Source: Lewinellaceae bacterium (GTDB lineage: Bacteria > Bacteroidota > Bacteroidia > Chitinophagales > Saprospiraceae). From it: DNA of 64,000 nt. Below, piece by piece: positions 44,194 through 53,213 of the stretch. Within the stretch, counting starts at the first letter, position 1, and every line of letters begins with the position of its first letter. Under the pieces are notes generated by a model, which ran no database searches, was not told the origin of the DNA, and worked only from the letters and a program-made list of their open reading frames with translations. Position numbers and translations under genes: made by a program. Location: assembly GCA_020636355.1 (NCBI GenBank), contig JACJYB010000004.1, positions 381,956-445,955 of the forward strand, in the 5' to 3' direction.

Positions 44194-46929
44194 ATGAAGC
44201 GTCTCACCTTTATCCTAACACTATTAATATCAGGACTTGTTGTCATTAACGGACAGCAACCCATCTCTCCAGCTATTCAACAACAGGTACAGTCCGAACT
44301 GGAAAAAAGAGGCGTTACGGAGGCGGAGTTACGTGAGCGTCTTTTGACCAAAGGGGTGGATCCCGACCGCATTACTCCCGAACAACTACCACGCTTCCAA
44401 CAGATCATCGAGGAGACCATTGCCGAATTGGAAGCCGAGAAAAAAGCGGCAATGCCCGATACCCCTAATGCGGCTGAAACAGAAGCTGCTGCCGGAGACT
44501 TGCCTTCTCCACCGCCCACGGAGAACCCTCCGGCTAATGCAGAGCCACCAGCTGCAAGCCCTTCCAATCTTCCTGATCAAGACCCGGCGAAAGACGAGAT
44601 TTATGGACATCACCTTTTCGAAAATCAAAACATCGCCGTATTTCGCAAGTCCGATGATGTCAAAGCGCCGGACAACTATTTATTAGGGCCAGGAGATCAG
44701 CTGGTTGTGTCTATTTTTGGCGCATCTTTAAAAAATGAAGTGTTGGAAGTAAGTCGTCAGGGCTTTGTTGAGCCCGGTGATTTACCACGCATTTATGTTA
44801 ACGGACTTACGCTGGCAGCAACGCGTGAGCTATTGGAAAAGCGCTACGGTCAGCGGTATTTTTTCAGTCGCAATGAATTTACAGTAACCCTCAATTACTC
44901 CCGGAGCATTACCGTAAATATCGTTGGGGAAGTAAAGCGTTCAGGTAGTTATACCTTACCGGCGATCAATACAGCCATAAATGCGCTTATGGCCGCAGAC
45001 GGTTTGACTGACATCGCATCCGTGCGGCAGATTAAACTCATTCGTAGCGGTTCTCCCGAGAAAATTATTGACCTGTATGGCTACCTGAATGATCCAACCA
45101 TCCAACAGGATCTTTACATGCAGGATAATGACTACCTCTTTGTACCCATCGCCCAGCGTACGGTTACCATCCGTGGCGCCGTAAATCGTCCGTACATTTT
45201 TGAATTGTTACCCGGTGAACAACTTAATGCCCTACTGAAATGGGCCGGCGGACTTAAAAACAATGCCGCACTCAATAACATTCAAATCCGGCGCTATGCC
45301 AATGATCAGCAACTACTGATCGATGTGAATCTTCGGGAATTGCAGGATCAAGGCCGTGATTTTAACCTAAATCCCGGCGATGTAATCGTGGTTCCCGCTA
45401 TTCCTACTACTGCGGAAAATGTGGTATCCATTCAGGGTTCTGTAGATTTTCCGGGTGAATATGCCTATGAGGCAGGATTACGCCTTAGTGACCTATTGGC
45501 CCGTGGTCGGCTGTCATTAGCCGCCCGGAGAGATATTGCCTACCTTTTAAAGCGCAACGTAGATGGCAGCCTTCGCTATCATTTGATTGACCTGGCCGCA
45601 ATTCTGGCAAATCCTTCCAGTGGAGCCAATACAAACATAGAGCCCGGTGATCAACTGATTATTTTGTCACAGCGGGCATACATCGACGCTGGGGAGGTCT
45701 CTGTAACTGGTGCAGTCCGGGATCCCCGATCTTACCCTTATAATGCAGCGACCGGATTGCGCGTCAGCGATCTGGTGGTTCTTGCCGGTGGTCTCACCGA
45801 GAATGCTTCGAGCATCGCCTACTTATATCGTCAATCACCGCGCGATGACAATCACATCGAATACATTCGACTCAATATTCAGGAAATAGTCCGGAATCCA
45901 TCTTCCAGTCAGAACATTTCACTCCTTCCCAACGATGACTTGCGGATTTATACCAATGATTACTTCAAAGAAAATGCTAATGTCTACGTGGCCGGTGCCG
46001 TACGAAATCCGGGAGACTACCGCTACGATCCGACCCTGACCCTGACCGATGTATTGCTACAGGCAGGTGGCTTGACCATCGCCGGTGCCACCAACCGGAT
46101 CGAAATATCCAGGGTACTTATCAAAGAAAATGAACCGACCAGGATTGTAATCGCTACGGTGCAGATTGACTCGTCCTACAGAATAGTTTCCGGTCAGGAA
46201 TCGAGTTTACATCTGGAACCCTACGATCAGATTTTTGTCCGGACAGTGCCGGATTTTGAATTGCAGCAAAACATCAGCATTGAAGGCGAAGTTACCTTCC
46301 CGGGCACCTACACCATTATTAAGAATAATGAACGATTAGCTGACATCATTGCCCGTGCAGGTGGACTGACACCGGAAGCATTTCCTCAGGGTATGACCAT
46401 CTTCCGGGAGTTCGAAAATGTAGGACATGTCATTACCCGGCTCGATGAAGCGATGCGTGATCCGGGTTCCAACTACAACATTGTGCTAAAAGCTGGTGAT
46501 CGTATTATGATCCCTAAAACCAAGGACCTGGTAACCATTGAAGGTGCAACCAAAGCCCGCGAATTGTATCCGGACCAAATGATTGACGGTTCCAGCATCC
46601 ACACCGCATACCAGGGTACAAAGAGTGCGAAATGGTATATTGACAATTATGCCGCCGGTGTGGGGGAAAACGGGTCAAAAAAGTCCATCTCGGTCCGCCT
46701 CGCCAATGGTCAGCTTAAAAAAACGACCAACCTTGGTTTGTTTAAAATCTACCCTAAGGTGAAAGAAGGCTCTACCGTACGAGTAGCCACAAAACCGGTT
46801 GAACCTCCTAAAACTCCGGAGGAGCAACAAAACAACAGCAAAGTGGATTGGGGCAAAGTGTTGTCAGACAGTCTGGCTCAAGCGACCTCTTTGCTCACAC
46901 TGATCTTGTTACTACAACGCATCAACTAA
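44194..46929 (+). CDS. SLBB-domain polysaccharide export outer-membrane protein
   Basis: The 911-residue protein has a signal peptide (TFILTLLISGLVVING), a proline/alanine-rich spacer (residues about 85-130) and a Poly_export domain (YLLGPGDQLVVSIFG at about 158). Multiple SLBB beta-grasp repeats follow; recurring G-x-V-x-x-P-G-x-Y units occur at about 243, 328, 418, 505, 606 and 700. A C-terminal hydrophobic stretch (SLLTLILLL) could be a membrane helix. This is the long Wza-like export channel found in Bacteroidota capsule/EPS loci, which forms the outer-membrane and periplasmic conduit for polysaccharide. It is the first gene of the locus. Confidence 0.9.
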   Translation: MKRLTFILTLLISGLVVINGQQPISPAIQQQVQSELEKRGVTEAELRERLLTKGVDPDRITPEQLPRFQQIIEETIAELEAEKKAAMPDTPNAAETEAAAGDLPSPPPTENPPANAEPPAASPSNLPDQDPAKDEIYGHHLFENQNIAVFRKSDDVKAPDNYLLGPGDQLVVSIFGASLKNEVLEVSRQGFVEPGDLPRIYVNGLTLAATRELLEKRYGQRYFFSRNEFTVTLNYSRSITVNIVGEVKRSGSYTLPAINTAINALMAADGLTDIASVRQIKLIRSGSPEKIIDLYGYLNDPTIQQDLYMQDNDYLFVPIAQRTVTIRGAVNRPYIFELLPGEQLNALLKWAGGLKNNAALNNIQIRRYANDQQLLIDVNLRELQDQGRDFNLNPGDVIVVPAIPTTAENVVSIQGSVDFPGEYAYEAGLRLSDLLARGRLSLAARRDIAYLLKRNVDGSLRYHLIDLAAILANPSSGANTNIEPGDQLIILSQRAYIDAGEVSVTGAVRDPRSYPYNAATGLRVSDLVVLAGGLTENASSIAYLYRQSPRDDNHIEYIRLNIQEIVRNPSSSQNISLLPNDDLRIYTNDYFKENANVYVAGAVRNPGDYRYDPTLTLTDVLLQAGGLTIAGATNRIEISRVLIKENEPTRIVIATVQIDSSYRIVSGQESSLHLEPYDQIFVRTVPDFELQQNISIEGEVTFPGTYTIIKNNERLADIIARAGGLTPEAFPQGMTIFREFENVGHVITRLDEAMRDPGSNYNIVLKAGDRIMIPKTKDLVTIEGATKARELYPDQMIDGSSIHTAYQGTKSAKWYIDNYAAGVGENGSKKSISVRLANGQLKKTTNLGLFKIYPKVKEGSTVRVATKPVEPPKTPEEQQNNSKVDWGKVLSDSLAQATSLLTLILLLQRIN

Positions 46930-46942
46930 ATTCTGGATACCG

Positions 46943-48034
46943 ATGACAGAACAACAACCACCGGTTTACATCCAGGATGACGAAATTACGCTCAAGGACC
47001 TGATCCTGAAGATCCAGGAGTTTTGGCGGTTGTTATGGGCTAACAAATGGTATATCATTGCTTTTGCCCTGATCCTGGCTTCCCTTTCTGCCCTGCGTAC
47101 TTACCTGACCCCTTCCCGGTTTCCGGCAAAACTAACCTTCATGGTCAATGAAGATGAGGGATCCAACATGGGAGGCATCGCTAATGTTCTTGGTCAGTTT
47201 GGGTTTAGCTCCGGAGGCAAAAGCGAATACAATCTGGATCGTATTCTTGAACTTTCCCGGTCACGTAGAATCATCTATCCGGTATTACTGGACTCCATAA
47301 CGGTAAATGATTCGAAGGATCTGATCGCGAACCATCTCATCCGGATATATGATTTTCACGATCGGTGGGAGGACTCGAAGGATCCAAAGCTGCCGGATTA
47401 CATTTTTACGACTGGGGACGAGACAAAACTGGACAATACCGCGCGGATTGCGCTAAATTCACTTTACCTCCAGATCGTTGGCAATGAAAAAAAGAGCAAC
47501 GATCCGCTGATGAGTAATGGCTATGGAGAAGAAACGGCTATTCTCAATTTAAATGTTACTGCTTTGAATGCCGATTTGGCAATTGGAATGGTGACCCGGA
47601 TATATGATGTATTAAGTGCCTATTATATTGAAAAAACCGTTGAGCCCCAACAAGAAGCAGTGAATGCACTGAAATTAAAAGCCGACTCCCTGAAAAATTC
47701 GCTAAGTGCAGCCGAAGCGCGCCTGGCCCGCTTTGATGATACCCATCGCAACCTTTACCTTTCATCCGATGTCGTTCAGCGGGATCAATACCAGCGGCAG
47801 GTCACCCTGCTCACCATTATGTACGGAGAGGTCATCAAAAATCTGGAGACCGCTAATTTTGCCCTCCAATCCCAAATGCCATTCTTTCAGACCATCGACG
47901 AACCTCAGTTTCCCATTTTGCCTTCCCCAAAATCACTGGTCAAAGCCATTTTAATCGGTGGTTTATTGGGTGGTTTCTTATCCTGTGGTTTCTTTATTTC
48001 CCGTAAAATTTACCGGGACGCGATGGCCACATAA
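46943..48034 (+). CDS. Wzz-type chain-length determinant/polysaccharide co-polymerase
   Basis: The 363-residue protein has two membrane helices, near residue 37 (WYIIAFALILASLSAL) and near residue 335 (AILIGGLLGGFLSCGFFIS), flanking a large periplasmic region with coiled coil (ALKLKADSLKNSLSAAEARLARF). A proline-rich segment precedes the second helix (QFPILPSPKSLVKA). No kinase domain is attached. It regulates chain length or assembles with the SLBB exporter 13 bp upstream. Confidence 0.9.
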   Translation: MTEQQPPVYIQDDEITLKDLILKIQEFWRLLWANKWYIIAFALILASLSALRTYLTPSRFPAKLTFMVNEDEGSNMGGIANVLGQFGFSSGGKSEYNLDRILELSRSRRIIYPVLLDSITVNDSKDLIANHLIRIYDFHDRWEDSKDPKLPDYIFTTGDETKLDNTARIALNSLYLQIVGNEKKSNDPLMSNGYGEETAILNLNVTALNADLAIGMVTRIYDVLSAYYIEKTVEPQQEAVNALKLKADSLKNSLSAAEARLARFDDTHRNLYLSSDVVQRDQYQRQVTLLTIMYGEVIKNLETANFALQSQMPFFQTIDEPQFPILPSPKSLVKAILIGGLLGGFLSCGFFISRKIYRDAMAT

Positions 48035-48079
48035 TCTTTGATATTTAATTGAGTTTGAGTAATATTGTTACTCATTGTT

Positions 48080-48613
48080 ATGATTGAGGCTCTAATATCA
48101 TCAAAAACCCGGATCAAGCTGTTGCTCAAATTTTTCCTCAACAGCAACACCATCTCCTACCTGAGAGGATTGGAACAGGAGTTTGGTGAATCATCCAATG
48201 CAATCCGCATTGAGCTCAATCGTTTCGAACAAGCTGGCCTCCTCACTTCTTTCACCGAAGGCAATAAAAAATGGTTTAAGGCGAACAACGAACATCCACT
48301 GTTTTCCGAAATTCATAACATTCTCCTCAAACATTTGGGTCTTGATCAACTCATTCTGTCCATCACCGAGCGACTGGGAAATATCCAGAAAGTATACCTC
48401 ACGGGGACCTTCTCACGGGGGCTGGATGGGCCTATAATCGACCTGATCTTGATTGGCGAGATCAATACAAATTTCCTGATTCAACTTATTGAACGGATCG
48501 AAATTATGATTCACCGGAAGGTGCGTTACATCATATTTACCTCGGAAGAATCATTATTACCCAATTGGGAAGCATTTAAACCGGAACCCTTATTATTGTG
48601 GTCGCATGAATAA
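48080..48613 (+). CDS. Winged-helix protein with nucleotidyltransferase-like domain
   Basis: The 177-residue protein starts at the ATG at 48080. Residues 1-75 look like an ArsR/MarR-type winged helix (KIKLLLKFF-type start; FGESSNAIRIELNRFEQAGLL). Residues 100-175 resemble the minimal nucleotidyltransferase fold: GTFSRG followed by IDLILIG, matching the GS-x-x-RG...D-h-D pattern, with the first acidic position partly lost. The 3' end overlaps upxY by 8 bp. A regulator of the polysaccharide locus acting with the antiterminator is the natural inference. Whether the transferase is active is unclear. Confidence 0.68.
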   Translation: MIEALISSKTRIKLLLKFFLNSNTISYLRGLEQEFGESSNAIRIELNRFEQAGLLTSFTEGNKKWFKANNEHPLFSEIHNILLKHLGLDQLILSITERLGNIQKVYLTGTFSRGLDGPIIDLILIGEINTNFLIQLIERIEIMIHRKVRYIIFTSEESLLPNWEAFKPEPLLLWSHE

Positions 48614-49160
48614 CACCCTGCTTTCATACAACCGGAGCTCAGAGACGGAAACCAAATCCTGGTATGCTCTCTACGTTCGCTTCAAGAGTGAAAAACTGGT
48701 GCAAAAACACCTTGAAGCACAGGGTGTTGAAGCTTACGTGCCCCTGTTACGCAGGACCAAGCGCTATACCCGGAAAATCAAACACTATGAAATTCCTTTG
48801 ATCGGATGTTATGTCTTTGTCCGTATTGATGCCCGTCAGCATGCATCTGCATTACAGGCACCCCATGTGCTTGGTTATGTCCGGCAGGCTAAGGAAAAAG
48901 CACGTATTCCCGATCATGAAATTGATCTGTTAAAACAAATCACCGGCGAACTATATCCCCTGGAATTGGTACAAACCCAATATGAAACCGGCGACTGGGT
49001 GGAGATCATCCAAGGACAGTTGACCGGACTAAAAGGAAAAATCATCAAGACCCTGGGAAAACAAGGCATGTTAATCGAACTGGAACACATCGGCATAGCC
49101 TTACGATTGGAAGTTGACCCGGCACACATTCGCCCACTACCCCGGTATCGGCTGGCCTAA
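48606..49160 (+). CDS. UpxY/NusG-family transcription antiterminator
   Basis: The 184-residue protein has an N-terminal NGN domain (KSWYALYVRFKSEKLVQKHL, VPLLRRTKRYTRK, PLIGCYVFVRI) and a C-terminal KOW domain (TGDWVEIIQGQLTGLKGKI). It is a specialised NusG paralogue of the UpxY/RfaH type that keeps RNA polymerase elongating through long capsule operons. Its position early in the locus, coupled to the winged-helix gene, fits this role. Its recognition sequence would be in the 5' leader of the operon, upstream of 44194, but I cannot point to it. Confidence 0.9.
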   Translation: MNNTLLSYNRSSETETKSWYALYVRFKSEKLVQKHLEAQGVEAYVPLLRRTKRYTRKIKHYEIPLIGCYVFVRIDARQHASALQAPHVLGYVRQAKEKARIPDHEIDLLKQITGELYPLELVQTQYETGDWVEIIQGQLTGLKGKIIKTLGKQGMLIELEHIGIALRLEVDPAHIRPLPRYRLA

Positions 49161-49248
49161 CCACCGTACCGGACTCAAATCGGATCCACAACTAGGACAT
49201 AAGGCTGCGACTTATGATGGGCGGAGCCCATTAAAATTTGAGAATTGA

Positions 49249-49636
49249 GATTTATGATTTGAGATTCTTACCTGCTATGGATAAATATATTCTCTCGGAA
49301 AGATTTGTTTCACTCAGTCTGAGTCTGATTAGCCTATATAAGACACTCCCTGCCGAATATGAGTTTGAAGTTATTAAGAAACAGATTGTACGATCTTCCA
49401 TGTCTGCTGGAGCAAATTATCGGGCTGCCTGTCGTGCTAAATCAACTGCCGACTTCATTTATAAGCTTAAGGTGGTCTTAGAGGAAATTGATGAGACTTT
49501 ATATTGGTTGGAAATAACCGAAAGAATTTCTTCTCATGAGCTTCTAAAAGATCTGCAAAAAGAAACCAATGAATTAATTGCCATTATTGTTGCAGCGATA
49601 AACACTTCAAGTAATCGGTCATCTAAATCATAAATC
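49249..49636. repeat. Inverted-repeat-bounded S23 element A
   Basis: The left arm GATTTATGATTT (49249-49260) is perfectly complementary to AAATCATAAATC (49625-49636). The pairing extends on the inner side with AGAT/ATCT after a one-base bulge. ATTGA-rich flanks outside the arms also resemble each other in inverted orientation. The S23 gene sits between the arms, and its stop codon lies inside the right arm. The next gene starts 24 bp after the right arm. Confidence 0.55.
49277..49633 (+). CDS. S23/four-helix-bundle protein
   Basis: The protein has about 118 residues from the ATG at 49277. The sequence KQIVRSSMSAGANYRAACRAKS followed by FIYKLKVVLEEIDETLYWLE is the signature of the subfamily of small four-helix-bundle proteins related to the 23S rRNA intervening-sequence protein (S23) and the Avd protein of diversity-generating retroelements. 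I quote only the cores SSMSAGANYRAA and EEIDETLYWLE as key. Members form pentameric barrels and have basic surfaces; their role outside rRNA is unknown. It sits between upxY and the UDP-glucose dehydrogenase gene, bounded by inverted repeats. Confidence 0.85.
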   Translation: MDKYILSERFVSLSLSLISLYKTLPAEYEFEVIKKQIVRSSMSAGANYRAACRAKSTADFIYKLKVVLEEIDETLYWLEITERISSHELLKDLQKETNELIAIIVAAINTSSNRSSKS

Positions 49637-49660
49637 CAGAATCTTCAATCTTCAATTAAT

Positions 49661-50992
49661 ATGAGAATTTCCGTAATCGGAACCGGATATGTAGGCCTGG
49701 TCACCGGGACCTGCTTTGCCGAAACCGGCAATCAGGTGGTATGTGTTGACGTGGACGCTGAAAAAGTGGCCCGTATGCGACAAGGGGAGATCCCTATCTA
49801 TGAACCCGGCCTCGACGTGCTGTTTGAACGTAATATCGAACAAAATCGCCTGCATTTTACAACCAGCCTTGAGGAAGGAATTCGTCATGGTAGCATTATT
49901 TTCCTGGCTTTACCTACCCCTCCCGGAGCTGATGGCTCTGCCGATCTCTCTGCATTATTGCATGTGGCGGAGGCCATGATCCCGTTCATCGATACGTATA
50001 AAGTTATTGTAGATAAGAGTACAGTTCCGGTAGGTACTGCAGATCAGGTAAAAGAACTGATGAGTCAGAAACTCTCTACGGATCTGTTTGATATCGTTTC
50101 CAACCCGGAATTCTTGCGGGAAGGCGCCGCTGTAGATGACTTTATGAAACCCGACCGCGTGGTGATCGGCATAGATTCTGAACGGGCAAAAAAGCGAATG
50201 GATACGCTTTACCAACCTTTTGTGCGGCAGGGAAATCCAATTTTATACATGGATATCCGCTCGGCAGAAATGACCAAATATGCAGCAAACGCCTATCTCG
50301 CCACCCGTATCAGCTTCATGAATGAGATCGCCAATATTTGCGAGCAAGTTGGTGCAAATGTAGACCACGTCCGTAGGGGAATTGGCACCGATACACGCAT
50401 CGGTAAACGATTCTTATTCCCCGGTGTTGGATATGGAGGAAGTTGCTTCCCAAAAGATGTGCAGGCACTGGCCAGGATAGCTGAAAGTTCCGGTTACCAT
50501 TTTTCCATTCTCAGCGCAGTCATGGAGGTCAACCAAAACCAACGTGAGCGATTTGCCGGAAAAATAATCAACTATTTTGGCTCAAAAATTGATGGTACCA
50601 CCATAGCCATCTGGGGATTGGCCTTTAAACCAAACACCGATGATATTCGGGAAGCCCCGGCGCTTTCAATTATAGATCACTTGCTGAATTGTGGTGTCCG
50701 TATTCAGGCATACGATCCGGAAGCGATGGAGCATGTTCGTAAACGGTATAAGGACCGGATTCAGCTTGCCGATTCAGCTTATGAGGCACTCGAAGGAGCA
50801 GATGCGCTGGTCGTAATCACAGAGTGGAATGCCTTTCGCACACCGGATTTCGAACGGATGGAGTCCTTGATGAAAGGAAAGGTGGTCTTTGATGGCCGCA
50901 ATGTATTTGATCCGGATGAGATGTTTTCTTTAGGGTATCATTACGAAAGCATCGGGAGATCTGAAAATTTGAATCTCAATAAAACAACATAA
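49661..50992 (+). CDS. ugd: UDP-glucose 6-dehydrogenase
   Basis: The 443-residue protein oxidises UDP-glucose to UDP-glucuronate with two NAD. The Rossmann motif GTGYVGLVTGTCFAE is at the N-terminus, the central domain contains the catalytic cysteine in GYGGSCFPKDV, and the C-terminal domain has AFKPNTDDIREAP. It overlaps the aminotransferase gene by one base. UDP-glucuronate could be incorporated directly into the polysaccharide or feed pentose sugars. Confidence 0.94.
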   Translation: MRISVIGTGYVGLVTGTCFAETGNQVVCVDVDAEKVARMRQGEIPIYEPGLDVLFERNIEQNRLHFTTSLEEGIRHGSIIFLALPTPPGADGSADLSALLHVAEAMIPFIDTYKVIVDKSTVPVGTADQVKELMSQKLSTDLFDIVSNPEFLREGAAVDDFMKPDRVVIGIDSERAKKRMDTLYQPFVRQGNPILYMDIRSAEMTKYAANAYLATRISFMNEIANICEQVGANVDHVRRGIGTDTRIGKRFLFPGVGYGGSCFPKDVQALARIAESSGYHFSILSAVMEVNQNQRERFAGKIINYFGSKIDGTTIAIWGLAFKPNTDDIREAPALSIIDHLLNCGVRIQAYDPEAMEHVRKRYKDRIQLADSAYEALEGADALVVITEWNAFRTPDFERMESLMKGKVVFDGRNVFDPDEMFSLGYHYESIGRSENLNLNKTT

Positions 50993-52119
50993 TGGTTAAG
51001 AACCTACACATGGTTGACCTGCATGGTCAATACGCCAAGATCCAGGATGAAATCCTGTCCGAAATCCATAACACGCTGGATACCGCTCAATTTATCAATG
51101 GTCCCAAAGTAGAGCGTTTTGCAGATGCGCTGGCAAATTACCTTTCCTGCGATTATGTCATACCCTGTGCCAATGGCACCGATGCCTTGCAGATTGCGCT
51201 GATGGCTTTGGATCTTCAGCCTGGCGATGAAGTTATCGTACCTTCCTTTACCTATGTAGCAACAGCTGAAGTAATTGCTCTGCTTCAACTGACACCCATT
51301 ATGATCGATGTGGACCCCGACACCTTTAATGTGACCGCTGAACTCATCGAACCACACATCACATCAAAGACCAAAGCCATTGTTCCTGTGCATTTGTTTG
51401 GTCAAAATGTTGACCTTGAACCAATCCTAGAATTAGCCCGCCGGCATAATATCTGGGTGGTTGAAGACGCTGCCCAGTCCATCGGTGCGGACTATACCTT
51501 CCGGGATGGTCGTAAAATGAAATCAGGCACGATGGGGCATATCGGTTGCACCTCATTTTTTCCATCTAAAAATTTGGGATGTTATGGCGATGGTGGAGCC
51601 ATTTTTACCCGTGATGCAGAATTGGCGAAAAAAATTAAAATGATCGCTAATCACGGACAAAGCCAACGTTATTACCATGAAGTCATCGGTGTGAACTCAC
51701 GGCTTGATGCCCTGCAGGCCGGTATTTTGCTGGTTAAACTGGCACATCTGGATGAATATGGTCATGCCCGCTACCAGGCAGCGCAGTGGTACCATCATCA
51801 ATTTGAAGGGAACCCCCATTTATCGACTCCTTTCGAAGCGCCCTATACTTCCCATGTATATCATCAGTACACCCTGAAAGTGAATAATGGCCAACGCGAT
51901 GCCCTGGACCGGTATTTAACCGAACAGCACATCCCGCATAGCATTTATTATCCGGTACCCTTGTACCAACAAAATGCATTTGCGCCATTCCGTGGATTGG
52001 TCGATTTCTTACCTGTGACTGATCAACTATGTAAATCCGTCATATCTTTGCCCATACATACTGAAATGGATGAATCGATGGTCCAATACATTTCCAGTGT
52101 TGTAAATAATTTTTTTTGA
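50992..52119 (+). CDS. DegT/DnrJ/EryC1-family sugar aminotransferase (WbpE-like)
   Basis: The 375-residue PLP-dependent aminotransferase has the pocket motif CANGTDALQIALMAL, SFTYVATAEVI and the catalytic lysine in FFPSKNLGCYGDGGA. The close presence of WbpD-like and WbpB-like genes suggests that it acts on UDP-3-keto-GlcNAcA to make the 3-amino sugar. Other 3- or 4-keto nucleotide sugars are possible. It overlaps ugd by one base. Confidence 0.92.
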   Translation: MVKNLHMVDLHGQYAKIQDEILSEIHNTLDTAQFINGPKVERFADALANYLSCDYVIPCANGTDALQIALMALDLQPGDEVIVPSFTYVATAEVIALLQLTPIMIDVDPDTFNVTAELIEPHITSKTKAIVPVHLFGQNVDLEPILELARRHNIWVVEDAAQSIGADYTFRDGRKMKSGTMGHIGCTSFFPSKNLGCYGDGGAIFTRDAELAKKIKMIANHGQSQRYYHEVIGVNSRLDALQAGILLVKLAHLDEYGHARYQAAQWYHHQFEGNPHLSTPFEAPYTSHVYHQYTLKVNNGQRDALDRYLTEQHIPHSIYYPVPLYQQNAFAPFRGLVDFLPVTDQLCKSVISLPIHTEMDESMVQYISSVVNNFF

Positions 52120-52182
52120 GTACGTGACCTGAGTCATTGGGTTATCTCTTTTGACTACAGCATTTACTTATTCTTTTTAATT

Positions 52183-53151
52183 ATGGGTAATACCGACTCG
52201 ATCGAGAAAATGGTAGCATGGCAAAAATCAACTGAGGTTGCAAAGGAAATTTATTTACTCACCGGGGCATTTCCTTCTAATGAACTAACCGGACTTGCAG
52301 CACAGTTACGTCAGGCAATCGTATCAACCACTGCAAGTTTAGCAGAAGCATCATCCGAAACAGCGGAGGAGTACAAATTTCCATACTACAAACAGGCCAA
52401 TACCCATTGCATTGAAACCATCTGCCTGGTTGAATTGGCCCATCAGTTGGGTTTGCTTGCTTTGGAACCATATACTTCGTTAATGGGCCAACTTGATGAG
52501 ATCAGCCACTTAACCAAGGAGTTATCCTTCGGTCCACTCGGTTATGCACCTTCATCAGACGCAGCTATTGCCCAACCTGACCTGGAATACTATTTCCATC
52601 CGACAGCAACCATTGATTCCGGTGCTTCCATTGGAAAAGATACCCGCATCTGGCATTATTCCCACATCATGGCCCGGGCAATCATTGGAAACGGTTGCTC
52701 GTTGGGACAGAATGTGATGGTTTCTGATGATGTGATTTTGGGTAATAATGTGAAAGTCCAGAATAATGTCTCTATATATACTGGCGTGATCTGTGAAGAC
52801 GACGTCTTTATTGGCCCATCCGTCGTGTTTACAAATGTGACCAATCCACGCAGTGCCGTGAGCCGAAAGAATCAATTTCTCCGGACGTTGGTGAAACAAG
52901 GTGCTTCGATTGGCGCAAATGCGACCATCGTTTGCGGTCATGATATTGGCCGATACGCCTTTATTGGCGCGGGTGCTGTCGTTACCAAACAGGTGCCTGA
53001 CTATGCTCTATTGGTTGGAAATCCTGCCCGGCAAATTGGCTGGATGAGCGCCCATGGACATCGCTTGGATTTTGGCCCGGATAATAAAGCTACCTGCCCC
53101 GGATCCGGTGATACTTATCTGTTGGACCAGGGAACCGTAAAACCGGTATAA
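52183..53151 (+). CDS. Fusion of S23 four-helix bundle with WbpD-like N-acetyltransferase
   Basis: The 322-residue protein combines two families. Residues 1-120 match S23/four-helix-bundle proteins (MVAWQKSTEVAKEIYLLT, LRQAIVSTTASLAEASS and ICLVELAHQLG). Residues 130-322 are a left-handed beta-helix acyltransferase of the WbpD type: HPTATIDSGASIGKDTRIWH, hexapeptide repeats and a closing GNPARQIGW. The latter would N-acetylate UDP-2-acetamido-3-amino-2,3-dideoxy-glucuronate. I see no frameshift between the halves. Inverted repeats such as flank the other S23 genes are not recognisable here, so the fusion may be older. Confidence 0.85.
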   Translation: MGNTDSIEKMVAWQKSTEVAKEIYLLTGAFPSNELTGLAAQLRQAIVSTTASLAEASSETAEEYKFPYYKQANTHCIETICLVELAHQLGLLALEPYTSLMGQLDEISHLTKELSFGPLGYAPSSDAAIAQPDLEYYFHPTATIDSGASIGKDTRIWHYSHIMARAIIGNGCSLGQNVMVSDDVILGNNVKVQNNVSIYTGVICEDDVFIGPSVVFTNVTNPRSAVSRKNQFLRTLVKQGASIGANATIVCGHDIGRYAFIGAGAVVTKQVPDYALLVGNPARQIGWMSAHGHRLDFGPDNKATCPGSGDTYLLDQGTVKPV

Positions 53152-53213
53152 GATTTGAGGTTATTACCTGAAAGTTGGGATTTTCCCAGATCCAATAACG
53201 CCTAAATTTAGAT

